Assembly: GCA_033764775.1 (NCBI GenBank)
Contig: JANRIQ010000023.1
Span: 170,216-234,215 of the forward strand
Origin: JAWXCE01 sp033764775
Lineage (GTDB): Bacteria; Pseudomonadota; Alphaproteobacteria; Rhizobiales; Rhodomicrobiaceae
Length of the DNA: 64,000 nucleotides
Reading direction: 5' to 3'
The position numbers were made by a program, and so were the translations under genes. Each line of letters opens with the position of its first letter. Position 1 is the first letter of the stretch. The notes under the pieces are model-generated. The model was not told the DNA's origin, did not search any database, and saw only the letters and a list, made by a program, of their open reading frames with translations. Below, in pieces: positions 25,833 to 33,936 of the stretch.

Positions 25833-27299
25833 ATGGCTGATGTTGAAACAATCGAGCGCGTCCGCGAGATCGACGTCGATAAGTACAAATACGGGTTCGA
25901 GACCGACATCGAGACGGTGAAGGCGCCGAAGGGCCTGTCCGAAGACATCGTCCGCTTCATCTCGGCCAAAAAGGGCGAGCCTGATTGGCTGCTGGAATGG
26001 CGGCTTGGCGCCTATCGCCGCTGGCTGACGATGGAAGACCCCGCCTGGGCGAAGGTCAGCTATCCGAAGATCGACTTTCAGGACTTGTATTACTATTCCG
26101 CGCCGAAATCGACCGAAGGGCCGAAAGACCTGAGCGAGGTTGATCCCGAACTGCTGCGCACCTATGAACGGCTAGGCATTCCCTTACGCGAACAGGAAAT
26201 GCTGGCCGGCGTGCAGAACAAGCGCGTGGCGGTGGACGCCGTGTTCGACAGCGTGTCGGTGGTCACGACGTTCAAGAAAGAGCTGGCGGCGGCGGGCGTG
26301 ATCTTCTGCTCGATCTCCGAGGCTGTGCGCGATCACCCGGAGCTTGTGCAGAAATATCTCGGCTCGGTCGTGCCCACGAGCGACAATTATTACGCCACGC
26401 TGAACTCCGCCGTGTTTTCGGACGGGTCGTTCGTTTACATCCCGCCAGGCGTCCGCTGCCCGATGGAGCTGTCCACCTATTTCCGCATCAATGACAAGCA
26501 GACGGGCCAGTTCGAGCGCACGCTGATCATCGCCGACAAGGGCAGCTATGTGAGCTACCTCGAAGGCTGCACCGCGCCGATGCGCGATGAAAACCAGCTT
26601 CACGCAGCCGTGGTGGAGCTGGTTGCGCTGGACGACGCCGAAATCAAGTATTCGACGGTGCAGAACTGGTACCCGGGCGACGCCGAGGGCAAGGGCGGCA
26701 TCTACAACTTCGTGACGAAGCGCGGCGATTGCCGGGGCCGCAACTCCAAAATCTCGTGGACGCAGGTCGAAACCGGCTCGGCCATCACCTGGAAATATCC
26801 GTCCTGCATCCTGCGCGGCGACGGCTCGCGCGGCGAGTTTTACTCCATCGCCATCTCGAACGGCAAACAGCAGGTGGATAGCGGCACCAAGATGGTGCAT
26901 CTGGGCAAGAACACCTCCAGCCGCATCGTGTCGAAGGGCATCGCGGCGGGGCGGTCGGACAACACCTATCGCGGCCTCGTTTCGGCCCATCGCAAGGCCA
27001 CGAATGCGCGCAATTTCACGCAATGCGACAGCCTGCTGATCGGCGACCGCTGCGGCGCGCATACCGTGCCCTATATCGAGGCGAAAAACGCCTCCGCACA
27101 CTTCGAGCACGAGGCGACGACGAGCAAAATCTCCGACGACCAGATGTTTTACTGCCTCTCGCGCGGCTTGAGCCAGGAGGAGGCGGTGGCGCTCATCGTC
27201 AACGGCTTCGTCCGCGACGTGCTGCAGCAACTACCGATGGAGTTTCTCGCGGAGACGCAGAAGCTCATCAGCATCAGCCTCGACGGCAGCGTGGGGTAA
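25833..27299 (+). CDS. sufB: Fe-S cluster assembly scaffold SufB
   Basis: A 488-residue SufB. Characteristic blocks include WLLEWRLGAYRRWLTMEDP, SVVPTSDNYYATLNSAVFSDGSF, RGDCRGRNSKISWTQVETGS and SLLIGDRCGAHTVPYIE, the last close to the cluster/heterodimer site. SufB forms the SufBC2D scaffold on which [4Fe-4S] clusters are built. A GGAGAG ribosome binding site precedes the ATG. The stop codon TAA is followed directly by a palindromic repeat and a DUF559 gene before sufC, an unusual interruption. Confidence 0.97.
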   Translation: MADVETIERVREIDVDKYKYGFETDIETVKAPKGLSEDIVRFISAKKGEPDWLLEWRLGAYRRWLTMEDPAWAKVSYPKIDFQDLYYYSAPKSTEGPKDLSEVDPELLRTYERLGIPLREQEMLAGVQNKRVAVDAVFDSVSVVTTFKKELAAAGVIFCSISEAVRDHPELVQKYLGSVVPTSDNYYATLNSAVFSDGSFVYIPPGVRCPMELSTYFRINDKQTGQFERTLIIADKGSYVSYLEGCTAPMRDENQLHAAVVELVALDDAEIKYSTVQNWYPGDAEGKGGIYNFVTKRGDCRGRNSKISWTQVETGSAITWKYPSCILRGDGSRGEFYSIAISNGKQQVDSGTKMVHLGKNTSSRIVSKGIAAGRSDNTYRGLVSAHRKATNARNFTQCDSLLIGDRCGAHTVPYIEAKNASAHFEHEATTSKISDDQMFYCLSRGLSQEEAVALIVNGFVRDVLQQLPMEFLAETQKLISISLDGSVG

Positions 27300-27345
27300 C
27301 CCTCTCCCGGCGGGAGAGGGTGGCGCGGAAGCGCCGGGTGAGGGG
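27300..27345 (+). repeat. Palindromic intergenic repeat R1 (left flank of DUF559 gene)
   Basis: A perfect 10-base inverted repeat (CCCTCTCCCG and CGGGAGAGGG around one base, 27300-27320) is followed by a smaller hairpin (GGCGC/GCGCC) and the tail GGGTGAGGGG. It begins immediately after the sufB stop and ends one base before the DUF559 start codon. The tail is the inverse of the CCCCTCACCC head of R2. Confidence 0.9.
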
Positions 27346-27346
27346 T

Positions 27347-27700
27347 ATGATTTTAACTCAGGTCGCTCGCAGACTGCGACGTAACCAAACGGAAGCAGAA
27401 ACTAAACTTTGGATGCATGTCCGCAATCGGCGCCTTCGCGGGTTGAAGTTTAGGCGTCAAGTTCCGGTTGCTGGGTACGTCGCGGACTTCCTTTGCGAGG
27501 ATTTGAAGCTAATTGTCGAGCTTGATGGCGGACATCACGGGGAACGGTCAGAAGCGGATGCGGAACGGACGAAAGTGCTGAAAAGAGCGGGGTATCAAGT
27601 CTTGCGGTTCTGGAATAATGACGTGATGACGAATATCGAGGGCGTTCTGCAGCGAATTGTAGAGATGGCCGAAATAGCAGGGCATAAAGCGCAGAGTTAA
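27347..27700 (+). CDS. DUF559 endonuclease-like protein
   Basis: A 117-residue DUF559 protein, related in fold to Vsr-type and other PD-(D/E)xK nucleases. Asp47 in VADF, Glu58 and Asp60 in VELDGGHH, and the RFWN motif (residues 87-90) form the conserved core. The start is the ATG at 27347, giving the typical N-terminus ARRLRRNQTEAETKLW. The gene occupies the space between R1 and R2 almost exactly: one base after R1, and the stop directly touches R2. Its codon use is less GC-rich than the suf genes around it. It sits inside the suf operon, yet it has no known Fe-S role, so recent insertion is likely. Function of the family is not established. Confidence 0.88.
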   Translation: MILTQVARRLRRNQTEAETKLWMHVRNRRLRGLKFRRQVPVAGYVADFLCEDLKLIVELDGGHHGERSEADAERTKVLKRAGYQVLRFWNNDVMTNIEGVLQRIVEMAEIAGHKAQS

Positions 27701-27736
27701 CCCCCTCACCCTGTCCCTCTCCCGCCGGGAGAGGGG
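27701..27736 (+). repeat. Palindromic intergenic repeat R2 (right flank of DUF559 gene)
   Basis: CCCCCTCACCCTGT is followed by a perfect 10-base inverted repeat (CCCTCTCCCG and CGGGAGAGGG around one base, 27715-27735). The element is in inverted orientation to R1 and starts right after the DUF559 stop codon. It lies 22 bases upstream of the sufC start. Confidence 0.9.
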
Positions 27737-27758
27737 ACGATGTGGCAAGGATGGAAAA

Positions 27759-28508
27759 ATGCTGGAAATCAGGAACTTACACGCGCGCATCGACGACAAG
27801 GACATCCTGCGCGGGCTGACGCTGACCGTCCCCAAGGGCGAGGTGCACGCCATCATGGGGCCGAACGGGTCGGGCAAGTCCACGCTTGCATACATCCTCG
27901 CGGGCAAACCGGATTACGAGGTGACGGACGGCGAAATCCTCTGGAACGGCGGCAACCTGCTGGACATGGAGCCGGATGAGCGGGCGCACGCGGGCGTGTT
28001 TCTCGCGTTCCAGTATCCAATCGAAATCCCCGGTGTCGCCTCCATGACATTCCTGCGCACTGCGCTGAACGCGCAACGCAAGGCGCGCGGCGAGGCGGAG
28101 CTTTCCACGCCGGACTTTATCCGCGTCGTACGCGAGAAGGCCGACAGCCTCAACATCTCGATGGACATGCTGAAGCGCCCGGTGAACACGGGCTTTTCCG
28201 GCGGCGAGAAAAAGCGCTACGAAATCCTGCAGATGGCGCTGCTGCAGCCGACGCTGTGCGTGCTCGACGAAACCGACTCAGGCCTCGACATCGACGCGGT
28301 GCGCATCGTCTCCGAGGGCGTCAACGCGTTGCGCTCGCCGGAACGCGCCTTCGTGCTCATCACCCATTATCAGCGCCTCCTCAACTACATAACGCCCGAC
28401 AAGGTGCATGTGCTGAGCCACGGCCGCGTCGTACGCTCCGGCGGCAAGGAGCTGGCGCTCGAACTTGAGAAATCCGGCTACGCCGAATATGGCGAAACCG
28501 CCGCGTGA
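27759..28508 (+). CDS. sufC: Fe-S cluster assembly ATPase SufC
   Basis: A 249-residue ABC ATPase. Walker A is GPNGSGKST at about residues 34-42, the signature FSGGEKKR and Walker B LCVLDETDSGLD, with the SufC-specific ILQMALLQPTL. It powers the SufBC2D scaffold complex in the cytoplasm. The ribosome binding site is AAGGA, just downstream of repeat R2. The stop overlaps the sufD GTG start. Confidence 0.97.
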   Translation: MLEIRNLHARIDDKDILRGLTLTVPKGEVHAIMGPNGSGKSTLAYILAGKPDYEVTDGEILWNGGNLLDMEPDERAHAGVFLAFQYPIEIPGVASMTFLRTALNAQRKARGEAELSTPDFIRVVREKADSLNISMDMLKRPVNTGFSGGEKKRYEILQMALLQPTLCVLDETDSGLDIDAVRIVSEGVNALRSPERAFVLITHYQRLLNYITPDKVHVLSHGRVVRSGGKELALELEKSGYAEYGETAA

Positions 28509-29851
28509 AAGGGGCCGAGGTGAACGCTGATCCGCGCAAAATCGAAACCGCCGCGCTCGCGCCGACCGGCGTCGCCGCCCAACTGATCGCGAGGCAAGCC
28601 GAGGCGAAGCTGCCTTCCGCGCCGTGGCTGGACGGCATGCGACGCGCCGCGCTTGAAACGCTCGCCGAGCGCGGGCTTCCGTCCCGCCGCGTGGAGGAGT
28701 GGAAATACACTGATCTGCGCGCCGCGATGACTATGGCGCATTCGCCCGCGCTCACGCCCGCGCCCGTTGCCCGCGTCGAGATCGACGCCGGATTAGGCGA
28801 CTTGGCCACCCTGCCGGGCCGTCAGATCGTGTTCGTGAACGGCGCTTACTCCGGTGCACACTCGCGGCTCATCGACGACACGCGAGTTGAGATAGTGACC
28901 CTGAAGGACGCCGCCAACGCGCCAGGCTGGCTTATTGCTGCGCTTTCGGCTTCGAACGCTGCCCCGGGCGAGGCCGTTGCCGCGCTCAACGCCGCGTTCA
29001 TGTCGGACGGCGCCGCGATCCGGATTGCGCCGGGCGCAGCCATCGCCGACCCGATCCACATCATTCACGTCTCAGCGGGCGCCGATACGGTGGCCAACGC
29101 CACGCGCCACGCGTTTGTCATCGGCGCGGGCGCGGAGGTCGCCGTGCTTGAGAGCTTCGTGTCGCTCGGCGGCGCGGCGCAAACCACGTCCGTCACACAC
29201 GTGCTCGCCGCCGAGGACGCCAAGCTCACGCACCTGAAGTTCGCCGGCGAAAGCACATCCGCGCAACACCTCGGCAATTGGGACGTGCGGCTCGGCGCGC
29301 GCGCGAGTTATCTCGCCATCCAGTTCGCGCCCGGCGGCGCGCTCACCCGCAGCCAACTTTTCCTGCGCTATGACGGCGAGGGCGCGCGCGGGCATTTCCT
29401 CGGCGCCCAACTCCTGCGCGGCCGCCAGCACTGCGACATGACCATGGTCATCGACCACGCCGTGCCGGGCTGCGAGAGCCGCGAGCATGTGAAGGCCGTG
29501 CTCGCCGACAACGCGCGCGGCGTGTTCCAGGCCAAGGTGCTCGTGCGCCAGGACGCGCAACAGACCGACGGCCGGCAGATGGCGCAGGCGCTGATGCTCT
29601 CGGACGACGCCGAGTTCGACGCCAAGCCGGAGCTGGAAATCTACGCGGACGACGTGAAATGCAACCACGGCGCAACGGTCGGGGAACTGGATGAGGACAT
29701 GCTGTTTTACCTGCGCTCGCGTGGCATCGGCGAGGCGGAGGCGAAGGCGCTGCTCATCGAGGCGTTCGTCGGCGAGGTGCTGGACAAGATCGAGAACGAG
29801 ACGCTGCGCGATGCGCTGACGGCAAAAACGCAGGCCTGGCTCGCGGCTTAA
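28505..29851 (+). CDS. sufD: Fe-S cluster assembly protein SufD
   Basis: A 448-residue SufD. The start is a GTG overlapping the sufC stop (GTGA), implying coupling. The SufB/D fold is seen in the C-terminal half: CNHGATVGELDEDMLFYLRS and RGIGEAEAKALLIEAFVGE, with the conserved histidine in KCNHGAT. The N-terminus SRRVEEWKYTDLR is the usual SufD landmark. It pairs with SufB in the scaffold and helps iron entry. The stop abuts repeat R3. Confidence 0.96.
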   Translation: MKGAEVNADPRKIETAALAPTGVAAQLIARQAEAKLPSAPWLDGMRRAALETLAERGLPSRRVEEWKYTDLRAAMTMAHSPALTPAPVARVEIDAGLGDLATLPGRQIVFVNGAYSGAHSRLIDDTRVEIVTLKDAANAPGWLIAALSASNAAPGEAVAALNAAFMSDGAAIRIAPGAAIADPIHIIHVSAGADTVANATRHAFVIGAGAEVAVLESFVSLGGAAQTTSVTHVLAAEDAKLTHLKFAGESTSAQHLGNWDVRLGARASYLAIQFAPGGALTRSQLFLRYDGEGARGHFLGAQLLRGRQHCDMTMVIDHAVPGCESREHVKAVLADNARGVFQAKVLVRQDAQQTDGRQMAQALMLSDDAEFDAKPELEIYADDVKCNHGATVGELDEDMLFYLRSRGIGEAEAKALLIEAFVGEVLDKIENETLRDALTAKTQAWLAA

Positions 29852-29898
29852 CCCTCTCCTGACGGGAGAGGGTGGCGCGGTACGGGCCGGGTGAGGGG
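29852..29898 (+). repeat. Palindromic intergenic repeat R3
   Basis: This element has the same layout as R1: an inverted repeat (CCCTCTCCTG and CGGGAGAGGG, one wobble), then TGGCGCGG and the tail GGGTGAGGGG. It starts directly after the sufD stop codon. Confidence 0.88.
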
Positions 29899-29924
29899 TC
29901 GGACTTGACACTTCGGCCCTAAAA

Positions 29925-29957
29925 CCCTCACCCCGTCCTTCTCCCGACGGGAGAGGG
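29925..29957 (+). repeat. Palindromic intergenic repeat R4
   Basis: This element has the same layout as R2: CCCTCACCCCGTCC, then CTTCTCCCG and CGGGAGAGGG arms. It is inverted relative to R3 with only 26 bases between them. That spacer holds no gene, so R3/R4 look like the R1/R2 pair without cargo. The purine-rich right end merges with the ribosome binding site of sufS. Confidence 0.85.
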
Positions 29958-29970
29958 AGAAGGAGACGAG

Positions 29971-31212
29971 ATGAACGATATGAGCATGATGAAGCCCTAT
30001 GACGTGGCGGCGATCCGGGAGGATTTCCCGATCCTGTCGCGTCAGGTCTACGGCAAGCCGCTCGTTTATCTCGACAATGCGGCCAGCGCGCAGAAGCCGC
30101 GTCAGGTGCTGGACGCCATCCAGCGCGCCTACGCCGAGGAATACGCCAACGTGCATCGCGGCCTGCACTATCTCTCCAACACGGCGACGGACAATTACGA
30201 GGCGGCGCGGCGCACGGTCGCCCGCTTCCTGAACGCCGGTTCGGAGCACGAGATCGTGTTCACGCGGAACGCGACCGAGGCGATCAACCTCGTCGCGCAA
30301 AGCTTCGGCGGGATGCAGATCGGCGAAGGCGATGAGATCGTGCTCACCATCATGGAGCACCATTCCAACATCGTGCCGTGGCATTTCCACCGCGAGCGGC
30401 GCGGCGCCAAGATGGTCTGGGTGCCGGTGACGGACGAGGGCGCGTTTCGCATCGAGGATTTCGAGGCGGCGCTGACCCCGCGGACGAAGATGATCGCGAT
30501 CACACACATGTCGAACGCGCTCGGCACAGTGGTTCCGGTGAAAGAGGTTTGCCGTATCGCGCGCGAGCGGGGCATCCCGGTGCTGGTTGACGGCAGCCAG
30601 GCGGCGGTGCACATGCCCGTCGACGTGCGGGACATCGGCTGCGATTTCTACGCGTTCACCGGGCATAAGACCTACGGCCCGTCCGGCATCGGCGTGCTGT
30701 GGGCGAAGCCTGAGCATTTCGCGGCGATGCCTCCGTATCAGGGCGGCGGCGAGATGATCGGATCGGTGGCGATGGACCGCATCACCTACGCTCCCGCGCC
30801 GAACAAGTTCGAGGCGGGGACTCCCGCTATCGTGCAGGCGATCGGCCTCGGCGCCGCGCTGGAGTACATGATGGCGCTCGGCCGCGAGAACATCAAAGCG
30901 CATGAGGATCGGCTGCTCGCTTATGCGCACGAGCGTCTCGGCGCCATCGAGGGCCTGCGCTTCTTCGGCACGGCTCCCGGCAAAGGCGCCATCGTGTCGT
31001 TCAACCTCGGCGGCGCGCATCCGCACGACGTGTCCACCATCATCGACCGGCAGGGCGTCGCCATCCGCGCTGGGATGCACTGCACCGAGCCGCTGCTCGC
31101 CCGCTTCGGCGTCACGGCCACATGCCGGGCGTCCTTCGCGCTCTACAATACCATTGATGAGGTGGATGCGCTTGCGGAGGCCTTGATAAAGGCGCAGAAG
31201 CTTCTAGCTTAA
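29971..31212 (+). CDS. sufS: Cysteine desulfurase SufS
   Basis: A 413-residue SufS/CsdA-type desulfurase. Landmarks are YLDNAASAQKPRQVLDA, the PLP lysine in TGHKTYGPSG (Lys233), HHSNIVPW and the catalytic cysteine in AGMHCTEP (Cys371). It supplies persulfide sulfur to the SufBCD scaffold, usually with a SufE or SufU partner, which is not encoded in this window. It follows repeat R4 with a GGAG ribosome binding site and is followed at 9 bases by sufT. Confidence 0.96.
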   Translation: MNDMSMMKPYDVAAIREDFPILSRQVYGKPLVYLDNAASAQKPRQVLDAIQRAYAEEYANVHRGLHYLSNTATDNYEAARRTVARFLNAGSEHEIVFTRNATEAINLVAQSFGGMQIGEGDEIVLTIMEHHSNIVPWHFHRERRGAKMVWVPVTDEGAFRIEDFEAALTPRTKMIAITHMSNALGTVVPVKEVCRIARERGIPVLVDGSQAAVHMPVDVRDIGCDFYAFTGHKTYGPSGIGVLWAKPEHFAAMPPYQGGGEMIGSVAMDRITYAPAPNKFEAGTPAIVQAIGLGAALEYMMALGRENIKAHEDRLLAYAHERLGAIEGLRFFGTAPGKGAIVSFNLGGAHPHDVSTIIDRQGVAIRAGMHCTEPLLARFGVTATCRASFALYNTIDEVDALAEALIKAQKLLA

Positions 31213-31221
31213 GAGGTTGAT

Positions 31222-31572
31222 ATGACCGACGACGCGCCAACCGAGACGACGCTAACCGAGGAGGAGCTCGACCGCCTCTCCGGGGGCATCATCGCGGCGC
31301 TAAAAAGCGTGTACGATCCGGAAATTCCCGCCGATATTTATGAGCTTGGCCTCATATATAAAATCGACGTGGACGACGACCGGATGGTGACGGTGGATAT
31401 GACGCTGACCTCGCCGGGCTGCCCGGTCGCGGGCGAAATGCCGGGGTGGGTGGAGAACGCGGTCGGCGCGGTCGAGGGCGTGTCTGGCGTGAAGGTGAAC
31501 CTGGTGTTCACGCCGCCGTGGGACATGAGCCGCATGTCGGACGAGGCGAAGATCGCCTTGAATATGTTTTAG
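31222..31572 (+). CDS. sufT: SufT / MIP18-family (DUF59) Fe-S assembly protein
   Basis: A 116-residue DUF59 protein. DPEIPADIYELGLIYKI and TLTSPGCPVAGEMPGWVENAV are the diagnostic blocks, with the conserved cysteine in SPGCP. In this operon position the protein is called SufT and assists maturation of Fe-S proteins, especially at high demand. It lies between sufS and sufA with short gaps, as in other alphaproteobacteria. Confidence 0.95.
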   Translation: MTDDAPTETTLTEEELDRLSGGIIAALKSVYDPEIPADIYELGLIYKIDVDDDRMVTVDMTLTSPGCPVAGEMPGWVENAVGAVEGVSGVKVNLVFTPPWDMSRMSDEAKIALNMF

Positions 31573-31600
31573 AGCCGCTTTCGCGGCGGAGGACTGCGCT

Positions 31601-31963
31601 ATGGCAAGACCAAGACCGCAAATTATCTCGTTAACCGACGCCGCCGCGGAGCGCGTGAAGGCGATCATGGCGCGCGCCGAGAAGCCCGTCGCGGGGCTGC
31701 GGCTGGGCGTGAAAAAGGGCGGCTGCGCGGGGCTTGAGTATACGATGACTTACGCGGAAGCCGCGAACCCGGCCGATGAGGTGGTGGAGGATAAGGGCGT
31801 CACCGTGTTCGTGGAGCCGGCGGCCGTGCTATACCTGCTCGGCACGCAAATGGACTTTCAGACTTCGAAAATGTCGTCATCCTTCGTGTTCAACAACCCG
31901 AACCAGACGAGCGCCTGCGGCTGCGGCGAGTCCGTGGCGATCACGCCTGCCGCAGCCGTTTGA
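31601..31963 (+). CDS. sufA: A-type Fe-S carrier protein SufA
   Basis: A 120-residue HesB/IscA family protein. The three cluster cysteines are in KKGGCAGLEY and SACGCGES near the C-terminus. A-type carriers receive clusters from the SufBCD scaffold and deliver them to targets. It is the last gene of the operon. An SD-like GGAGG lies upstream of the ATG. No strong terminator is obvious immediately downstream. Confidence 0.95.
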   Translation: MARPRPQIISLTDAAAERVKAIMARAEKPVAGLRLGVKKGGCAGLEYTMTYAEAANPADEVVEDKGVTVFVEPAAVLYLLGTQMDFQTSKMSSSFVFNNPNQTSACGCGESVAITPAAAV

Positions 31964-32020
31964 TCCGCAACGCCGCCTAGCGCGCGCCTGGGCGTTCCAT
32001 CTAATTCAGAAAATTATACA

Positions 32021-32045
32021 GGAACGTCACTTAGCCTCCCGCGTT
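32021..32045 (+). promoter_or_regulatory. EcfG-type general stress promoter
   Basis: GGAAC is followed after exactly 16 bases by CGTT, matching the alphaproteobacterial EcfG (general stress sigma factor) consensus GGAAC-N16/17-CGTT. Transcription would start near 32052, about 25 bases upstream of the small hydrophilic protein gene at 32077. Confidence 0.68.
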
Positions 32046-32076
32046 GATGTCGCATGGAACGCTAAAGGAGGTTACT

Positions 32077-32262
32077 ATGGCGAACCAAAAAGGCAGCAGC
32101 CAAAATCATAATCGCGTCACCGATGGCGAGCCGGATCGTCGGTTCAAGGAGAACCGGGACGGCCCAACCGGTCAGGGTCAGGTGAAAGATCCTGAAAATG
32201 ACGGTCGCCTGAAGGAAAATCGCGACGAAGGCGCATCAAAACAAAACCGGCAAAGCCGCTGA
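32077..32262 (+). CDS. Small hydrophilic stress-type protein
   Basis: A 61-residue, highly charged, probably disordered protein rich in Asn, Gly, Arg, Asp and Lys, with no hydrophobic segment. It contains two copies of a short repeat: DRRFKENRDG and DGRLKENRDE. The near-perfect ribosome binding site AAAGGAGGT, the EcfG-type promoter upstream and the strong terminator downstream indicate an abundant stress-induced protein. It resembles the general style of KGG/YciG-type stress proteins but I do not recognise a defined family. The first 33 bases of the longer frame (from 32044) lack a ribosome binding site and are excluded. Confidence 0.75.
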   Translation: MANQKGSSQNHNRVTDGEPDRRFKENRDGPTGQGQVKDPENDGRLKENRDEGASKQNRQSR

Positions 32263-32280
32263 CGCCTTGAAACTGCAAAG

Positions 32281-32307
32281 GGACGTTCCAATGGAGCGTC
32301 CTTTTTT
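32281..32307 (+). terminator. Rho-independent terminator
   Basis: GGACGTTCC and GGAGCGTCC pair over nine bases (one G-U pair) around an AAT loop, followed by a run of six T. It ends the small stress-protein transcript and slightly overlaps the stop codon of the convergent helicase gene. Confidence 0.9.
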
Positions 32308-33724
32308 ATTTGCTGACCCGAACGGGCTGCCGCAGGAAAGCGGGCACATGATCGCCCAGCCCGACGGCGGTCTCAGGCTGTGGCGTGCGGCGATGGCCGC
32401 GTGGTTCGGTGGACGACGCGGGCCTGTTGCTGGGAGCTGAGCCTGCCGGTTTGCGCGTCGCGCCAGCCTCCCGACCCGGCGATGACCGAGGCTGACTGCG
32501 CTCCGCGGGGGCTCGTGGGGATTTCACCGACGCATCGGACGCTCCACGCCGCTTCGCTCCGCGTCCCTTTCGACGCGGGCGGGCCGCCATCAACTCCGGG
32601 TCCGGCTCGCCGCCCATCCAGTCGATTTTGGCGTTGATGAGCTTTTCAATCCCGGCGAGAGCCTCGACATCGTCCGGCGTCACAATCATTGCCGCAAAAC
32701 CTTCGCGGCCGGCGCGTCCCGTGCGGCCGATGCGGTGCACGTAGTCCTCAGGGCTGATCGGCACGTCGAAATTGAACACGTGGCTAACCTCGGGGATGTC
32801 AAGGCCGCGCGCCGCCACGTCGCTCGCCGCCAGAAAAGTGATTTCGCCCTTACGGAAGCCCTCAAGCGTGAGGGTTCGCGCCCGCTGATCCATGTCGCCG
32901 TGCAGCGCGCCGACATTAAAGCCATGCTTCGTCAGCGATTTGTAGACGATGTCCACATCGCGCTTGCGGTTGCAGAAGATGATGGCGTTTTTAACGTTCT
33001 GCCCGCGCATGAGATCGCGCAGCACCTCGCGTTTGATCTTGTCGTCCGGCTCCGAGAACTTCAGCTTTTGAACGATGGTCTTGGCGGTCGATGAAGGCGG
33101 GGCAACTTCTATTTTTACAGGGTTGCTTAAGAAGCGCTCGGTGAGCTTGCGGATCTCGGGCGGCATCGTCGCTGAGAAGAACAGCGTCTGGCGCGAGGGC
33201 GGCAAAAGCTTGCAGATTTTCTCGATGTCGGGGATGAAGCCCATATCGAGCATGCGGTCCGCCTCGTCGATGACGAGCAGCTCCACGGCGGTCAGCAAAA
33301 GCTTGCCGCGCCCGAAATGGTCGAGCAACCGTCCCGGCGTGGCGATGAGCACATCGGCGCCCCGGTCGAGCTTGCGCTCTTGATCCTCGAACGAGACGCC
33401 GCCGATGATGAGGGCTACGTTCAGCTTGTGTTCGGCGCCAAGCGTCTCGAAGCTTTGCGCCACCTGGGCGGCGAGTTCCCGCGTCGGCTCCAGAATGAGC
33501 GATCGCGGCATGCGCGCCCGGGCCCGGCCCTGCTCCAGTTTGGTGAGCATGGGCAGGACAAAGGACGCGGTTTTGCCCGTTCCCGTCTGCGCGATGCCGA
33601 TGACGTCTCTGCCCTCCAGCGCGGGCGGTATGGCTTGCGCTTGTATGGGCGTAGGGTCCTTGTAGCCGGCTGCGGCGATGGCCGCGAGCACCTTTTGGCT
33701 CAATCCAAGGGTGGTGAAGCTCAT
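32306..33724 (-). CDS. rhlE: DEAD-box RNA helicase, RhlE type
   Basis: A 472-residue DEAD-box helicase. The start is set at MSFTTLGLSQKVL. Motifs in order are GYKDPTPIQAQAIP (Q motif), AQTGTGKT, PTRELA, VIDEADRMLDMGF, FFSATMP, and HRIGRTGRAG. The C-terminal 100 residues are basic, serine/proline-rich and disordered, which is typical for RhlE. It unwinds RNA in ribosome assembly or mRNA turnover, often at low temperature. The upstream region holds a long leader with several dyads. Confidence 0.95.
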   Translation of the reverse strand: MSFTTLGLSQKVLAAIAAAGYKDPTPIQAQAIPPALEGRDVIGIAQTGTGKTASFVLPMLTKLEQGRARARMPRSLILEPTRELAAQVAQSFETLGAEHKLNVALIIGGVSFEDQERKLDRGADVLIATPGRLLDHFGRGKLLLTAVELLVIDEADRMLDMGFIPDIEKICKLLPPSRQTLFFSATMPPEIRKLTERFLSNPVKIEVAPPSSTAKTIVQKLKFSEPDDKIKREVLRDLMRGQNVKNAIIFCNRKRDVDIVYKSLTKHGFNVGALHGDMDQRARTLTLEGFRKGEITFLAASDVAARGLDIPEVSHVFNFDVPISPEDYVHRIGRTGRAGREGFAAMIVTPDDVEALAGIEKLINAKIDWMGGEPDPELMAARPRRKGRGAKRRGASDASVKSPRAPAERSQPRSSPGREAGATRKPAGSAPSNRPASSTEPRGHRRTPQPETAVGLGDHVPAFLRQPVRVSK

Positions 33725-33907
33725 TCTTTTCCAGTTCAAATTTGCCGGCGCGCCTTCTATGAGCGAGCGCCCAGATGCGTCAATCCGCTAAGCTGCATCT
33801 TTGCCGCGAATGATCGGGTCAATCATTAACGTTTGACCTGAGAGCGAGATTTAGTTGCGTTCTGTGAACGTTTGGCAACAGTTGACGCGCTCGCGGCGGA
33901 TATAGGC

Positions 33908-33936
33908 GATATAGTCGCATAATCGTGCGATTGCAA
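33908..33936 (-). promoter_or_regulatory. Possible promoter for the helicase gene
   Basis: On the minus strand TTGCAA and TATATC are 17 bases apart. The site is about 185 bases upstream of the helicase start, so the transcript would carry a long leader. Two dyads lie in that leader: GGTCAA-N10-TTGACC at 33817-33838 and CGTTC-TGT-GAACG at 33858-33870. They could be operators or RNA hairpins. The 252-base stretch 33725-33976 contains no gene that I can support. Confidence 0.4.
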
